Notes: generated by a model from the sequence alone, not told the origin. 64,000 nt of DNA from Dichomitus squalens LYAD-421 SS1 (GCF_000275845.1 NW_006766886.1:419573-483572), one strand, 5' to 3'; shown: positions 43,618 to 55,409, numbered from the stretch's first letter. Translations and numbers: made by a program.

Positions 43618-45509
43618 CTAAACGAGCTTCGCAAGCGATATTTGGTTCTTGGTGACGTCCGTGGAGTAGTACGCGTTCTTCAAGAACACATCGCCGACCT
43701 TCGCATGCGGACCGACATCAGTTCAGCGCTCACGAAACACGGACAAACGCAGATAGTATTACTACTCACCAGCCACGTAACGTCGTCGACGATCTGGCCA
43801 GACGAGATGCCGGAGACGCAGTTGGTGCCCGTGGCGTCCGCCTGCGCGAAGACGAGGTCGCGCGTGTCGATCGCGAACTCCTGTCCGCCAAACGAGAGCG
43901 CGACGGACGCGTTCGTGTTGCACGGGATGGTGAACCCGCCCTGGCCGTCGTCCTGCGCGCCGTCGATGAGCTGGTGCACCGCGGTCGCGTCCGCGGGGGG
44001 CGCGACGATGAGCGTGGTGCCGGTGTCGAGGATCGCGGAGCGGCCCTGGAGGCCCGTGTCCTGGCCGTCGACGGTGACGCCGTCCATGGCGCCCTCCCAG
44101 AAGCCGTCCGTCGCGACGTTGTCGAAGGTGACGAGCGTGCTCGCGTCGAACTTGGTGGGGTCGAGCCCGCCGAACGTGATCTCGCCGTCGTTCTTGTTGT
44201 CGGCGAGACGGGAGATCTTGTACGAGGTGATGGCGTCGCCGATCAGGCCTGCCTGGGCGAGGGCCTCTACGGGGGTGAGAACACCCTGCTCGGAGAGCGT
44301 CTATGCGGAAGGGATCAGCCGCTGCCCTGACGACTCATGGCGAAGCGGAATGGGCTGTATATGGGAGATGTGCCACATACCGACTGCGCAAGACCCATGA
44401 GACCGTCGAAAGGCACACTGTCGGACGAGAAGTCGACCGACTCGGCGGTCGCGACACCGAAGGTGTGGGCGTTGAGAGCGAGGCCGGCGACCACGATGTT
44501 GTCCTGAATGATGTCACCCTGGACGTTGCCAGTTCCATACGTGACTTGGAACTGCTTGTTCGTGTCGGTGAAAGTCGACGAGCTTTGAGGACCGAGGAAG
44601 GTATGGTTGCCCTGGAACGCGAGAGAAGCGGTGGATCAGCCGGCATAACACGGACGTGAATTACACCAGACGTACGCAGTCACCACCAGACTCGGACTGG
44701 CAGTTCTCTGCGCCGACCCAAAGATCCGCAGAGCCCGAGTCCATGAGGATGTTGAAGTCACGAGGGGGCGTGCCCATCTGGATCGTCGCGATGTAACCAA
44801 CATCCTGGGCCCTGTAAGCGAGAATTGTCAGCAGGTCTTCTCTCGCCCGATGGTTTCGCAGCCGCAGAGCAACGTACTCGATAGCAAGACCAAGCGAGTT
44901 GTTCGCAGTCGGTGCGTTGGCGGGGGTGAGGCCGGACGCGGACGCAGCAGCACCCGAATTCCCGCCGGCATTGCTGTTGGCACCAGCAGTGCCGGCCTTG
45001 CCCTTGCCTTTACCCTTCCTACCAGCCGCCTTCGCGAAAGGCTCGAACTTAGCGTCATCGTCTTCCTCGACAAGGGAGACGGAGCCTTTGGTGCCGACGC
45101 GGTTGAACCGCTTCTGAACCTTGCCAGGGCGGCCACCCGCGGGGATGTACAGACGCTTGGCGAGGTTCTGTTCCAGCTCGCGCTTGCTCGGGGGCGCAAC
45201 GCCCCTCATGCGCGCAATGCGGCGCTGGCTCCTGTTAATGTGCTGTTGCAGGAGCTGTGTGAAGTATCCATCGAGGAAGCAAGCAAAAGTACAGTGGAGG
45301 ATGAGAATCTATTTATAGCATAGAAGAGCGCCCGCGACGTTGCGTACCACTTGGGGATGCACATCTCCGCGGTTCTGGTGGAGGCGGGTCAAAGGGAGCG
45401 TGACGGTTCTAGCACGCTTAGCGGGAGCGGCCTGGACGCCACTGTCGGTGGCGGAGAGTACGAAGAGGACGCTTGCGAGGAGAGCTGAGAAAGAGAGAGC
45501 GAGCTGCAT
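43618..45509 (-). CDS. Secreted aspartic protease (peptidase family A1, polyporopepsin-like)
   Basis: Extracellular acid endopeptidase. The start at 45509 encodes a signal peptide (MQLALSFSALLASVLFVLSA). The following pro-region of roughly 150 residues is basic then low in complexity (KAAGRKGKGKGKAG, then GANSNAGGNSGAAASAS). The mature enzyme has GYIATIQMGTPPRDF and the first catalytic motif LMDSGSADLWVG, then YGTGNVQGDII, FDGLMGLA, and the second catalytic motif AILDTGTTLIVAPP. The C-terminus GDVFLKNAYYSTDVTKNQIS ends LAKLV with the stop at 43618-43620. About eight introns. A TATA-like CTATATA lies upstream at 45645-45651. Both catalytic aspartates and the flap region are present, so it should be active. 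The family is used in nutrient acquisition by wood and litter fungi. Confidence 0.95.
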
Positions 45510-45644
45510 GATGAGTATTGGAATCGGCCTGCGCTGTAACCTGACAGAAGAAACGGGGAAAGGAAAGAAAGGACAAGGACCCGGCCTTGCTAACGAGAGG
45601 AGGGAGGAAGGGAAAGTGGTGGTCTGCGCTCTGAATGGAGCTCC

Positions 45645-45651
45645 CTATATA
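45645..45651 (-). promoter_or_regulatory. TATA box of the aspartic protease gene
   Basis: TATATAG on the minus strand stands about 140 bases upstream of the protease ATG. Confidence 0.6.
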
Positions 45652-46276
45652 CTGGGGGATGATTGTTGTCAACGAGGCACAGGCCCGGAAGTACTCTGCG
45701 GCTCTTCTTCCGCCCAAACCGATTCCATTCGCTTCTCCCATCCGGCGAGGCGGCGACAATCTAATGATGTAGGCCGCCTCCTCAATCGTGCTATCGTGAC
45801 CGTTATCCCAGAGCTCAAGTCGATGCCCTCGATGTCCTGAGTATTCTGCCTTGCAGAACCAGTGTTTTTGACAATATGTACCCAAGTCTATGAATAGCAA
45901 CAGACACAAGATAATAACGAGCTTGGTCACGGGCAGCGCCTGCGCCGCAGCGCGCGCCTATTCTTTTGGGCGATGATTTGTGTTTTTATCCTCGATCAGC
46001 TGTCGTGGTCTCGCCTCCGGACATTACCCTGGCAACCATTACGTAACGCTTACACAGAGCAGGCCCGATTTACATCTATCGCGTATTGCTCCTCGCATAA
46101 ACTGACGTTCCTGCGGGGCAGTCAATATCAATTTCGTGTGTGCGAGGAGTCGGATTGTGTAGAGTGTAGTACAACACATATGGTATGCACGTAGGAACGT
46201 GCTTGGTCTGATCAAGCAATCTGGCAGCGGTGTCCTGTTCTAGGTTCAAGCACCCCTTTCTCCTTTATGACACGCT
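45652..46276. other. Intergenic region aspartic protease / crotonase
   Basis: No gene was recognised. It contains the protease promoter on the left and the crotonase 3' end on the right. Confidence 0.4.
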
Positions 46277-47709
46277 TCATAGCCGCGCCTTGGCTGCTGC
46301 ATCATCAGCCACAACGTCGACGCCCTGCACATCTCGCGCCAACGCCTCGATGACATCCCTATAGAGTTCTCGCTGAAGTAATGTCAGCGTCGAACCGCGT
46401 CAATAAATGCAAACACTGTCCGCATGGAGATCAAGTACATGGCATCTCGACGAACAGCGAGCGACACGACAGTGACCATCGAACTGCCTCGCAGTCGGAG
46501 GATTTACTGTCCGACCCCGCCGCTACCACGTCCGAGCCCATAGAGAGACACACGTCGGCAGCACGGTAACTCCAGGAGGACGACGAATCGAGCGGACTGT
46601 GAGACCGAGCGTACCTTATTGATACCCCATGCGCCGCTTTTCGCGATTGGGGCCACCTTTTCCGCAAGTCCCCGCGCCGCAGATACGACTCCTTCGGTGT
46701 CTTCCCCTGCGACGTAGTCAACGAGCCCTGATGAGAGCGCTTCCTTTGGCGTGAACCGGTGCCCTTCGAGGACGACCTTGCGGATGACCTGTGCATTCGA
46801 TGCTTTCGCACGTAGGACTGCCACCAGTGGCAGGGGGATTTGTGCCCCGAAGTGAATCTGGTGAAGTCCACATGTGCAGTAAGTTCCAGCCTTCCAATAT
46901 CAAGACGGCATACGTACTTCGTTCATACACATCCAGGCGTTGCGCTTGCTACCGTCCGTCATCACACGGTAGTCGCACGCCATGGCGAGGACCATGCCGC
47001 CGGCAAAGCTGTGTCCATTGACAGCAGCGATGATAGGAACTGCGTAGAAGAGCTCATGCTCAGTGGGAAGAAGGACCACAGGAGACACCGTCGTAACTCA
47101 CTCGGGAAGGTAATCAAGCGATGAATAGCCGGATTGAAGATTACTGCGTGTACAAACACAACAATTTGAGTTAGCATTGGGCTTGAGACCGCCATGACCG
47201 ACCTCCTTACATGGGAAGAAGTTCGTCTTAAAAGCAGGGTCCTTGTTCGCGCCCGCCCAGTCGAGGCCTGTCGCATTCACCGCAGCCGAGACATATCAGC
47301 ATTCATTCTCATGTTCGCACATCCCCGAGAAGCCTGAAAGCACGCGCCGCACCGTTGCTGAAGAACTTGTCCTGCTTCGTGTTCCCGACCAGCACCACAG
47401 CCCCGTGCGTGAGCTTCTCATCCTTCTTCCCAACGCCCGCGCGCCAGTTCTCGCGCCAGTGCCGCTCGACGGCATCGAGCGCAGGCCTGAACGCTTGCGT
47501 GAGGAAGACGTCCGTCAGACGGTTGTCGGCGCCGTTGTGCATCTCGATCACCCATATCGTCGCCGAAGCTGCAAGCACACGTCCATGCGTATGTCAGTCG
47601 TGCTTCGTTGACGAGAGAACAATGATGGTGCCGGGAAGGGCCTTCCACACGTACGATGGGTGACGGTAACAAGGGGGTTACTGGAGGGAAAGCTGACCGG
47701 GTAAGACAT
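46277..47709 (-). CDS. Peroxisomal enoyl-CoA hydratase/isomerase (crotonase family)
   Basis: Crotonase-fold enzyme acting on enoyl-CoA esters, probably a delta3-delta2-enoyl-CoA isomerase or hydratase of fatty-acid beta-oxidation. The start is MSYPVSFPSSNPLVTVTHP at 47709; an intron then leads to SATIWVIEMHNGADNRLTD. The oxyanion-hole segments are VVLVGNTKQDKFFSNG and IIAAVNGHSFAGGMVLAMAC. Then come DYRVMTDGSKRNAW, CMNEIHFGAQIPLPL, LEGHRFTPKEALSSGLVDYV and the C-terminus ADDAAAKARL. The last three residues, ARL, fit the peroxisomal targeting signal type 1. The TGA is at 46277-46279. About six introns; the NE-IH join across one restores the family motif. Whether it is isomerase or hydratase is not settled by sequence alone. 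A possible non-coding leader exon lies just upstream (about 47820-47930). Confidence 0.9.
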
Positions 47710-48406
47710 ATCGTTGGTTCTTCTATCCTGGAGCTTCTCTGGAACAGTGGAAGTCGATGGTATCCGAGTGTTTGACCGAGTGTGATACGGTCTGTCTTGA
47801 TGAGCACACCGCTCTGGTGTAGGTCGAACTCACTGAAATGAGACTGAATGAGGAGCCACTTCGTCATGGGCTCGGGGAGGTTGCCGAAGAAGGGGAAGCG
47901 TTCTGGCCGGTGTCCGACGGCTTTCACGTGTTTGCATTCAACTCGCAGTCTCTTCTGACTGTAGTAGCCTCTCGATCATATTGAGGAGTGTGTCGTGCTC
48001 CATACATGCTGCTGGACACTATCAATGACCTCTAATCTTGCGGTAAAGTGCGGACACGGGGCAACAGGATCAAGTTGGCGAATGTACAGTAGATGGTAGT
48101 CGAGAATTAAGGCACTCAATATATCGACCGAAGCGGGCGTAGAGTTCGGTACTGAGAGCATTCATGGGCACATAAGGCGGAGAACATAAGCATAGTGTCA
48201 TTGCCTGATATCACCCAGCTAGTGAGCGCACAGATGTTACACCAGCCGGGCGCAAGACGTGATATATCTCCGCCACTAGTTGGCCATAGTCGAGATCACA
48301 TCTTTACTTCGTTCCACTACATAGGATGACATACCGCATCTACTCCCCACTCCTATATATTCCTTCTGTAGCTCCAGGGTTTGCGAGAGAATGGCCTCTT
48401 ACGGGC
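47710..48406. other. Region between crotonase start and IGPS end
   Basis: A short minus-strand frame at 47822-47927 (PERFPFFGNLPEPMTKW) ends in a GTGAGT donor and might be a leader exon, but it does not join in frame to the crotonase. Nothing else was seen; no phosphoribosylanthranilate isomerase remnant is visible. Confidence 0.35.
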
Positions 48407-49279
48407 TTACGCACCCGGCCACGCCAACAATTCCCGAATGAACGCAGTCGTGTCCTTTGCGCGCATCAAGCTCTCTCCCACCAGGACCGCGTTCACGCCC
48501 TGCTCCTTGTACAGCCTCACGTCTTCCGGCCCTTGGATGCCGCTCAGCGCGCATAAGACGACGTCCCGCTCGCGCACCATGTCCACCAATCCGCTCGTGG
48601 TCCCCATGTCCACGCTGAAGTCGTGCAGGTTCCGGTTGTTCACCCCGACGACCTTCGCCCCCACCTCGAGCGCACGCGTCATCTCCCGTGCGTTGTTCAC
48701 CTCCACGAGCGGCTCCATTCCGAGCGAGAGCGAGTACGCGTAGAGCCGCGCGAGCTGCTCCTGCGTGAGCATGGCGACGATCAGCAGGACCGTGTCCGCG
48801 CCGTGCAGGCGCGCCTCCGCGATCTGGTACTCGCAGAAGATGAACTCCTTGCGGAGAACGGCGGGTCGAGCGGGCCCGAGGGCGTCGATCGCCTGGCGGA
48901 CGAGGCGCATGTCGAGGAGGGAGCCCTTGAACCACGTTGGCTCGGTAAGGACGGAGATGACGGAGGCCCCCGCCTGTGCGTAGAGGAGGGCCTGGCGCGC
49001 GGGGTTTACGTGCGGCGCGATGTCGCCTTTGGAAGGGGAGGCTCGCTTGATCTCGGCCATCAGGCTGAGCGACGGGCTGGCAGTCTCTGTGGAGGGGTTG
49101 GTCCTGAGCCTCGGGACGAGCGGGATGAGGGGCGGCGCGAGGCCCATCTGCAGGTACGCGTCGATCTCCTCCGGACGTGTACCTGGGGTCGCCTCCGCCG
49201 CCTCTACATCCTGTTGGCGTTGTGCGTAGATCTTTTCGAGGATAGTCGGAGGTTTCGTGGCATCGCCGTTGGCAGACAT
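48407..49279 (-). CDS. Stand-alone indole-3-glycerol-phosphate synthase (single exon)
   Basis: Converts carboxyphenylamino-deoxyribulose phosphate to indole-3-glycerol phosphate, the step before tryptophan synthase. The chain is 290 residues from [18 protein letters not shown] at 49279 (an in-frame ATG at 49405 is possible but less likely) to LLAWPGA at 48407. Family motifs are complete: [13 protein letters not shown] (catalytic lysine), [54 protein letters not shown] and [10 protein letters not shown]. In most fungi this domain is the middle part of a three-domain TrpC (glutamine amidotransferase - IGPS - isomerase); here neither partner domain flanks it. The sequence, including the linker-like [14 protein letters not shown], is of the fungal TrpC type, so a split or duplicated fungal domain is more likely than recent bacterial origin. 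No introns, unlike nearly all neighbours. Confidence 0.93.
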   Translation of the reverse strand: MSANGDATKPPTILEKIYAQRQQDVEAAEATPGTRPEEIDAYLQMGLAPPLIPLVPRLRTNPSTETASPSLSLMAEIKRASPSKGDIAPHVNPARQALLYAQAGASVISVLTEPTWFKGSLLDMRLVRQAIDALGPARPAVLRKEFIFCEYQIAEARLHGADTVLLIVAMLTQEQLARLYAYSLSLGMEPLVEVNNAREMTRALEVGAKVVGVNNRNLHDFSVDMGTTSGLVDMVRERDVVLCALSGIQGPEDVRLYKEQGVNAVLVGESLMRAKDTTAFIRELLAWPGA

Positions 49280-49427
49280 GATGTTGGTTGGAGAGAAAGA
49301 CGGATGATACGTATCGAGAGCAGGTAGCTCGGGAAAGGCTGACGTCGCCTGTCCTCCGATCGCAGGGAAACACAAAAGTGGGTATTTTACATGCCGTGAA
49401 GCCAACTACTGATCAGGCCACAAATCA

Positions 49428-50774
49428 TTACAGGTGGACGCCGCCTACGGTCATCTGCCAGCCGAGCTGCTCGTACGTCCAACCCCAACACGAGCCTCCC
49501 AGTTCGGCCGAGTGGAAGCCGCAAACGCTTCTGTGCATCCCAGGCTTCTTATGAAACGCATCTAGCGCCTCCATATCCGCTTGAGTGAGGTTGAAGAGCT
49601 GAACAGCGTTGAAGTGAGTACATGATAGACATACAAGCAAGACGACTTCATTTAAATATCTCTTACCTGCAGGTTCTCCCGCATTCGTGTAGCATGTACA
49701 GTCTTTGGAATAACCGCTGTGCCCCGTTGAACGCCCCAACTCAAGAGCAATTGTGCGCTGCTCGCATGGTGCGCATCTGCGATTGCTGTGATCTCAGGAT
49801 CATCAGCGAACTTGAACTTCCCGACAGGCGAGTAGGCTGTGAGGAGGATCCCGCGTTCACGGCAGAAGGCGAGTAGTTCGTTTTGAGGAAGCGACGGATG
49901 GAGCTCGACCTGATTCACTGCGGGAACTATGTCCGTATGGTTCAGCAACTCGGTCAGGGTCTTTACACTGAAGTTGGAAACCCCGATTGCCTTGGCAGTA
50001 CCTGATGACATGAATGAGTGAGGTCTGCGCGACTCATTCCGTCGTCGGGCGTGCGCATACACCCACCTTCAGCCAAGCTCGCTTCCAGATCCTTCCACGT
50101 CTCGACGAAGGTCGGCTTCTCGTCAGGCTGGAGCGTTTTGCCTGAGTGCTCATGATGAGAGGTGAGCAGCAGCTGGTTTCGACACTAGACGTACCTGATT
50201 CGTCATATGCCATAGGCCAGTGCATCAGGTACAAATCCACATAGTCCACACCGAGTTTCGTGAGGCTGGCATGCAGCGCTTCTCTGACACGACCGTGGTC
50301 CTTCTGGCTTGTTCAGGGTGAGCACGATCTCATTGATGACAGGTTAGGGGTGAAACTGACTCGAGTTTTGTGGTCAGAAATAGTTCGCTTCGCGGAACGG
50401 TGGTTCCCCTCAGAGCATCCCCGACGGATGATTCGTTACCTATGACAGGTTAGTCAGCTGTAGACTACGTACATCGACAGCTTATCGTCTAACGCACCAT
50501 AATTGGCTGCCTGGTAATAAGGCGCTATCGTATCAGGTTCGACCAGACGCACCCCACAATGGACGTAGAGTTCACCGTATCGAAGTGGCGATAGCCCAGG
50601 TCAAGTGCCAACTTGACCATGGCAGTTACGTGTTCGCTTTCGCCGATCTGCGTCGGACCCATGAAACACCTGGACATTCGCTCAGTAATCCATATCCATA
50701 CCAACTGGGGATGACGCAAACCCCAGGCCTACTGCAGGCATGAACGCCCCAGTGTTGAGCTGGAAGCACTTCAT
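49428..50774 (-). CDS. Aldo/keto reductase
   Basis: NAD(P)H-dependent carbonyl reductase of the AKR superfamily with the TIM-barrel fold. The start MKCFQLNTGAFMPAVGLG at 50774 is followed by an intron, then CFMGPTQIGESEHVTAMVKL, LDLGYRHFDT and, using the acceptor that keeps frame, AANYGNESSVGDAL. The catalytic tetrad is present: Asp in HFDT, Tyr in NYGNE, Lys in FLTTKLE, His in LMHWPM. The cofactor half has AIGVSNFSVKTL, AVNQVELHPSLPQ, LTAYSPVG and the end of the barrel GTAVIPKTVH. The C-terminus ends MTVGGVHL at 49428. A nearer acceptor at the HFDT junction would shift the frame; the downstream CAG is the right one. Physiological substrate unknown. Confidence 0.93.
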
Positions 50775-51518
50775 ATTACTAGAGGCCATCGAAAGGACGG
50801 AAGAAGAGAACGTGCAACAAGCGTCGACGGCGTGAACTATGGGAGCGCGTGGTCCACTGTCGGGCTTTGCCGCGGAGTCAAGCGGGTTAGAAGGGCCAAG
50901 AAGGCGGCCCTTCTGTTACCTGCACCCCTAACCGAGAGAAGGTTCTTCGCGCTCTTCAGCCACTACGTTCGTACTCCGGCTCCTGGGGCCCTTCCTTGGC
51001 GTCATGAGAGTCGCTGTCGTTGTGCACGACAATCTATCAAGAGCGCCGTCATCGCGCAATCCTCAGTTGGTCGCCCCATAGCAACAACGTTTGTACTCGG
51101 AACACTCGCCGCCTCCCTCGCCACATACCGCATGGACAGTACTGAATGGGTGTGGTCACGATACATAACCTTACCTCACGTACAGTCAAGCTCTTCACTT
51201 CATCGCCTAGTAATTTCGCCTAAGCGGTAAGCCTCGCTTCCATACATCTGCAACGTGTCTACTCTGTTGCCTACTACGGGGCGCTCCGATCTAGCGACCT
51301 TTGGGCATGACGCCGCTTCACATGTGGGCCTAGGATCCTGACGCCATGATTGGACATGCGCTTTCTTTCTTTGAGAACGCCACCAGCCAGTTGTGACAGT
51401 GAATGGCTGTTTCCATCTACACCGGTGCGAGGTAAGGCCCGCATCGGCGCCTAAGGTATCCTGTGCATGAACGTCCGCCCCAGACTCATAGGACGTTCTC
51501 CCACCTCGCCAATGTGAT
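50775..51518. promoter_or_regulatory. Divergent intergenic region AKR / membrane protein 1
   Basis: 744 bases with two promoters; no gene or repeat was recognised. Confidence 0.4.
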
Positions 51519-52994
51519 ATGGCTTTCCCCCCTGACGAGGTGAGATCTTATGCTCTCTCCGTAGTGCACTTACTGGCATATTCTAACATGAACTCATATA
51601 TAGGCCAAACTCGTCTCCATCTTCGTGCAGACTCTGTTGTATGGTCAGTTTCGTACATACGATACCGAGTTATGGTTCACTGAAGTCTGACCATCCTCTA
51701 GGCGCATACATAGTAGTCTTCATCCTGACGGTGTGGGTCTTAATTTCAAAGCGTCAGCATCAGAGTCCTACGAGAGACCCGATGCTATGGATCACAATCG
51801 TCATGTTCCTCATGGCCACTCTGGTTCGTGCTCGCTCCAAACTCTTGTCTGACTGGACCTCACCGCGATATATTGCTACACAGCACATCGGCATAAATTA
51901 CACACGCATAATCAAGGCATTCATAATACACCGGAATGCACCTGGAGGGCCGGCCGCCTTTTTCAACCAGCTCTCCGAGTTCACGCAGATCTTCGGCAGC
52001 ACGGTCTACGTCGCTCAAACGCTCATTGGGGACACTGTCGTGGTGTGTTCGGTGTTAACGTTGGCCAGAGATCCTCATCCAGAATATTCAACAGCTATAC
52101 AGGTGTTACCTCGTGTGGGGCAGATGGTATGTCATCGTCGTGCCGTCTGTCCTTCTGGTTGGGAGCACCGGTACGACCACATAACAAAGTTCGCATATCG
52201 GCTTACCATTGAGGCCCTCATTCCGTAGTATCCGGCATAGGCATCTTGTATTCTTTTGCTAGTGTAGTGCCGGAAGCCAACATTTTTGTGAAGGAGCTCC
52301 AGGACTGGATCCTCTCATTCTTTTCTCTCACACTGGCCACCAATATCCTCTGCACTGGCACGTTTCACCTTGTGCATTGCAATTTGGGCAGGCCATGCTG
52401 ACCAAGACCTCACTTCTAGGGCTAGTTGCTCTGCGGATCTGGCAAATGAACCGGGCGATCATGAATTTCGTGAATCACAGCTATCACCCTATTATCTTCC
52501 TTGTCCTCGAGTCTGGGATGGTCTATTCTGCAACACTCCTGACGCTCCTCGTACTGTACAAGACAGGCTCCTGGTTCCAATATGTCTTGCTTGACGCGGT
52601 ATGTCCCCTTTTTTGCCGAGGAGTGTCGTTCTGACGAAACTGTGCCCAATAGATCTCTTCAATCGTCGGCCTTGTCTTCTCTATGATGATAGTCCGCATC
52701 GGTCTCGGCATAACATCCATGAACGGCACTTCTGCGCATACCACTACCTCTGATACCGCTACGCGTACAACGATTTCGGGGCGTACGTCCGCGTTCCAAC
52801 GCATTCCGTTGCAGTTTGCCCCGCCTTCACAAGCCTCCAACCTCACCGACGGGGAGATGTCCTTGCAGGACCTGAACCGACAAACAGAGGCAGCGGGGTA
52901 TCAAGAGCATCTTGCCAGTAAGAAGCGAGCAGTGAGTACTTGGTTGCCTGGCAAAATTTCGGCGAACGCCCGAGGCTCATGCCACTCTGCGTAG
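51519..52994 (+). CDS. Multi-spanning membrane protein, paralog 1 (uncharacterised basidiomycete family)
   Basis: Unnamed membrane protein of a type abundant in agaricomycetes, with about seven transmembrane segments and unknown role. The start ATG at 51519 gives MAFPPDE, an intron, then AKLVSIFVQTLLYG, an intron, then AYIVVFILTVWVLISKRQHQ. Later come PMLWITIVMFLMATL, a conserved loop NAPGGPAAFFNQLSEFTQ, FGSTVYVAQTLIGD, and, in the C-terminal half, LESGMVYSATLLTLLVLYKT, GSWFQYVLLDA, an intron, ISSIVGLVFSMMIVRIGLG. A hydrophilic, Thr/Ser-rich cytosolic tail follows and ends at the TAG at 52992-52994. A closely related gene lies in inverted, convergent orientation just downstream (53233-54542). 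I know of no assigned function. Confidence 0.82.
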
Positions 52995-53232
52995 AAGGGA
53001 ACTGTTACAGTAAAGCCGGACGTCGTCTCCTTGGATGACTGATATGCGGTGTTTACATTGCTAACCGCATCTGTGACTTCCTATGCTTCGTTACTGTTGC
53101 ACTCGATCTATGTCAATCCTCCCGCTTCGTATTTGGAATGTGCGTAGGACATTGCAGTTGACTAGTCCTGTAGGGTTTTACCTTCTTGTCAAGGAAGTCC
53201 AGCCATGACCTCCAATTCCCTCACGTCGCGGC
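52995..53232. other. Short convergent spacer between the membrane paralogs
   Basis: 238 bases shared by the two 3' ends. I see no inverted repeat long enough to suggest a hairpin, though the flanking genes are themselves inverted copies. Confidence 0.4.
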
Positions 53233-54542
53233 CTACGACGGCTCGCACTTATGCCCCGCTCGAGAGGACACACGCGAGAGCTGGATTCCCGTAGGCATTG
53301 CCTCATTCTGTTCGTCAAGCAATGCCGTCTCTCCCTCCTCGGTAGACACTCCCGTCGCGATGCGTAACATGATAACAGAGAACACGATTCCCTTATAACA
53401 CACTCGTCAATGTCGCGTGATTGCGGGCAAAGGGGATATGAGCACTCACAACGACAGCCGAGATAGCATCAAGTATGACGTATTGGAACCACGAGTCGAC
53501 GTTGTAGAGGATGAGAAGCGCGAGGAGCGTGGCGGAGTAGATGGCACCAGATTCGACGATGAGGAGCATGAGAGGTCGTAGCTTGCGATGACGGAAGGCC
53601 AAGTGCTTCCTGTTCATGGACCAGATGCGATATGCGACCAAGACTGGGGTGTACCCATCCCAATGTCAGATTACGCTGTTTGGCCGCAATGCAGCCAATG
53701 GCGTACCCGTGCATATGACATTCGTGGCGAACGTCATGGAGAAGAACGCCGTGATCCAGTGACCGAGTTGGACAACGAAGATAGATGCCTGGGGCACGAC
53801 TTTATCAAACGAGTAGAGGATACCGATCCCGGTGGCTGCGGGACATGAGACAGGTGTGCAGAGACCAAGGACTAGCAGGAGGGACCCCACCTGTACTTCC
53901 CAGCAGCAATGCGACAGGAAATGCGATGATCCGTGTTGAGCGCCCCCACACAAGGTAGCAACGATAGAGCTGGTGAGTGATAGCATTACTCAGTCGTGCA
54001 TTATTGCCTTTGCTAAATCGTGAAAGACTCACAACCATGCCATCCCCTAAGAGTGTTTGGATAACATACAATGTGCTGCCAAACATCTGCGTGAAGTTTG
54101 ACAGCTCGTCAAAGAAGGCAGCTGGCCCACCGGGAGCCCCAGCATGGTCAGCGAATGCGAGGATGATTCGCGAGAAATTGGTCGCGACGTGCTGCAATGA
54201 ACAAGTACGTACTCTGAGTTACAGCGAACGCATCAAGGCATGCAGGAGCTCACCATTGTGGCGACAACGAACATCAGCGACGAAACCCAGAGCATGTCAT
54301 AGCGGAGGGGGTGGCCCATAGGCCGCTTCCACAACAAGGCATACGTCGTGTTGATGAAGAGGGTCGTGTATATGCCTTCGATACATCTATGAGAAACAGA
54401 CTTTCCGGCAGAAGGACGATTTAGCTCACCATACAGGATGCACTGGACGAAGATAGACACCAATTTCGACTTGGAAAATCTTCAGCACCCTCAAGACATG
54501 CACACAGAGTAGACGGCATACCTCCGCTGCAGAGAACGCCAT
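53233..54542 (-). CDS. Multi-spanning membrane protein, paralog 2
   Basis: Paralog of the gene at 51519-52994, convergent with it. The start at 54542 reads MAFSAAE, intron, SKLVSIFVQCILYG, matching the first exons of paralog 1. Further matches are NAPGGPAAFF-type PGAPAAFF loop (GAPGGPAAFFDELSNFTQMF), FGSTLYVIQTLLGDGM, LYRCYLVWGRSTRI, GIGILYSFDKVVP and, in the C-terminal half, MVAYRIWSMNRKHL, IVESGAIYSATLLALLILYN and VDSWFQYVILDAISAVV. An intron then follows, and GIVFSVIMLRIATG leads into a short polar tail with stop at 53233-53235. The intron near LDAIS sits 15 bases further on than in paralog 1. The tail is shorter than that of paralog 1. Function unknown. Confidence 0.82.
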
Positions 54543-55409
54543 CGAGACGGGCTACCCTGCGGTGCGTAACCAGGTATCAGCAAGGGGAACGGGGCGGACT
54601 ACTCCTCAGCCCTCCCCCGCGAAGAATGGGTCGACTGTCCTCCCGCTCTGCCTCAAGGCCTATCCTTCGGCTGTCATTGGACAGTCTTGGCCCGCACAAA
54701 GTTCTCTCCGAGACCATGTGGCCCTCCATCGCTCCGCAAAGCAAGCGTCTTGGTTGATAGAACCTTACGACAACAGTGTCATCGACGATCGGTATATGAA
54801 TCGAGAAGCATAAGTGAGCATCTGTCAGAGCGATGTCCGCCTCACGGGCGCGGACAACGAGACTCGGATCGGTGAGCAGCATTCTTTGTGTGGCAGATGG
54901 CCTGGCGTAATGCTGCAACGAGGCTAGATATGATGCATGAGGGAATGCCTCTGGCGTCTCCGCGATGACTGAATGCGTCGTAAACGTGTGGGAGGAGTCA
55001 TTAAGTGGACGGTGTTGTAAAGTTTGTGGTTGTCAGAGGTATTCTCCAAGGTACTAAGAGGTTTGAACTGTACGCTTTGAATGGTAGCCGAGAGAGCAAC
55101 TGAGATTCCGGATACACAATGACAAACAAAAACTTGGGAGCATTTGCAGCGATGTAGTGCCACGGTGCAGAAGTACTTAAGCTCTCTGCGGTCAAGCTAG
55201 CTGGAAGCAAGAGAGTATACACAAGCAGCTGCTGCCAGCGAGTTTGTGGAGGTCAGCATCAATACCGAACCTGGTCAGATTCGGCGCAACATGCACGAGG
55301 CACGTGACCAGACAGTAGCGGCGGGCGCTTGACAGGTGTCGGCGTCGCACCTGTCGGCCTCAGGTTGTCCTAACCGTCCTCCGCGACTACGCTCCTTGAT
55401 TCCGTGGCC
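54543..55409. promoter_or_regulatory. Divergent intergenic region membrane paralog 2 / complex I subunit
   Basis: 867 bases with both promoters; no gene was recognised. Confidence 0.4.

Noticed and set aside
48399..49373. Long overlapping frames on both strands at the IGPS gene (also 48623-49327 plus)
   Set aside because: The IGPS frame carries every family motif; the others are low-complexity Arg/Gly/Pro shadows.
50490..50610. Apparent frameshift in the aldo/keto reductase after HFDT
   Set aside because: The nearest AG acceptor breaks the frame, but the CAG a little downstream gives HFDT-AANYGNE, the normal family motif.
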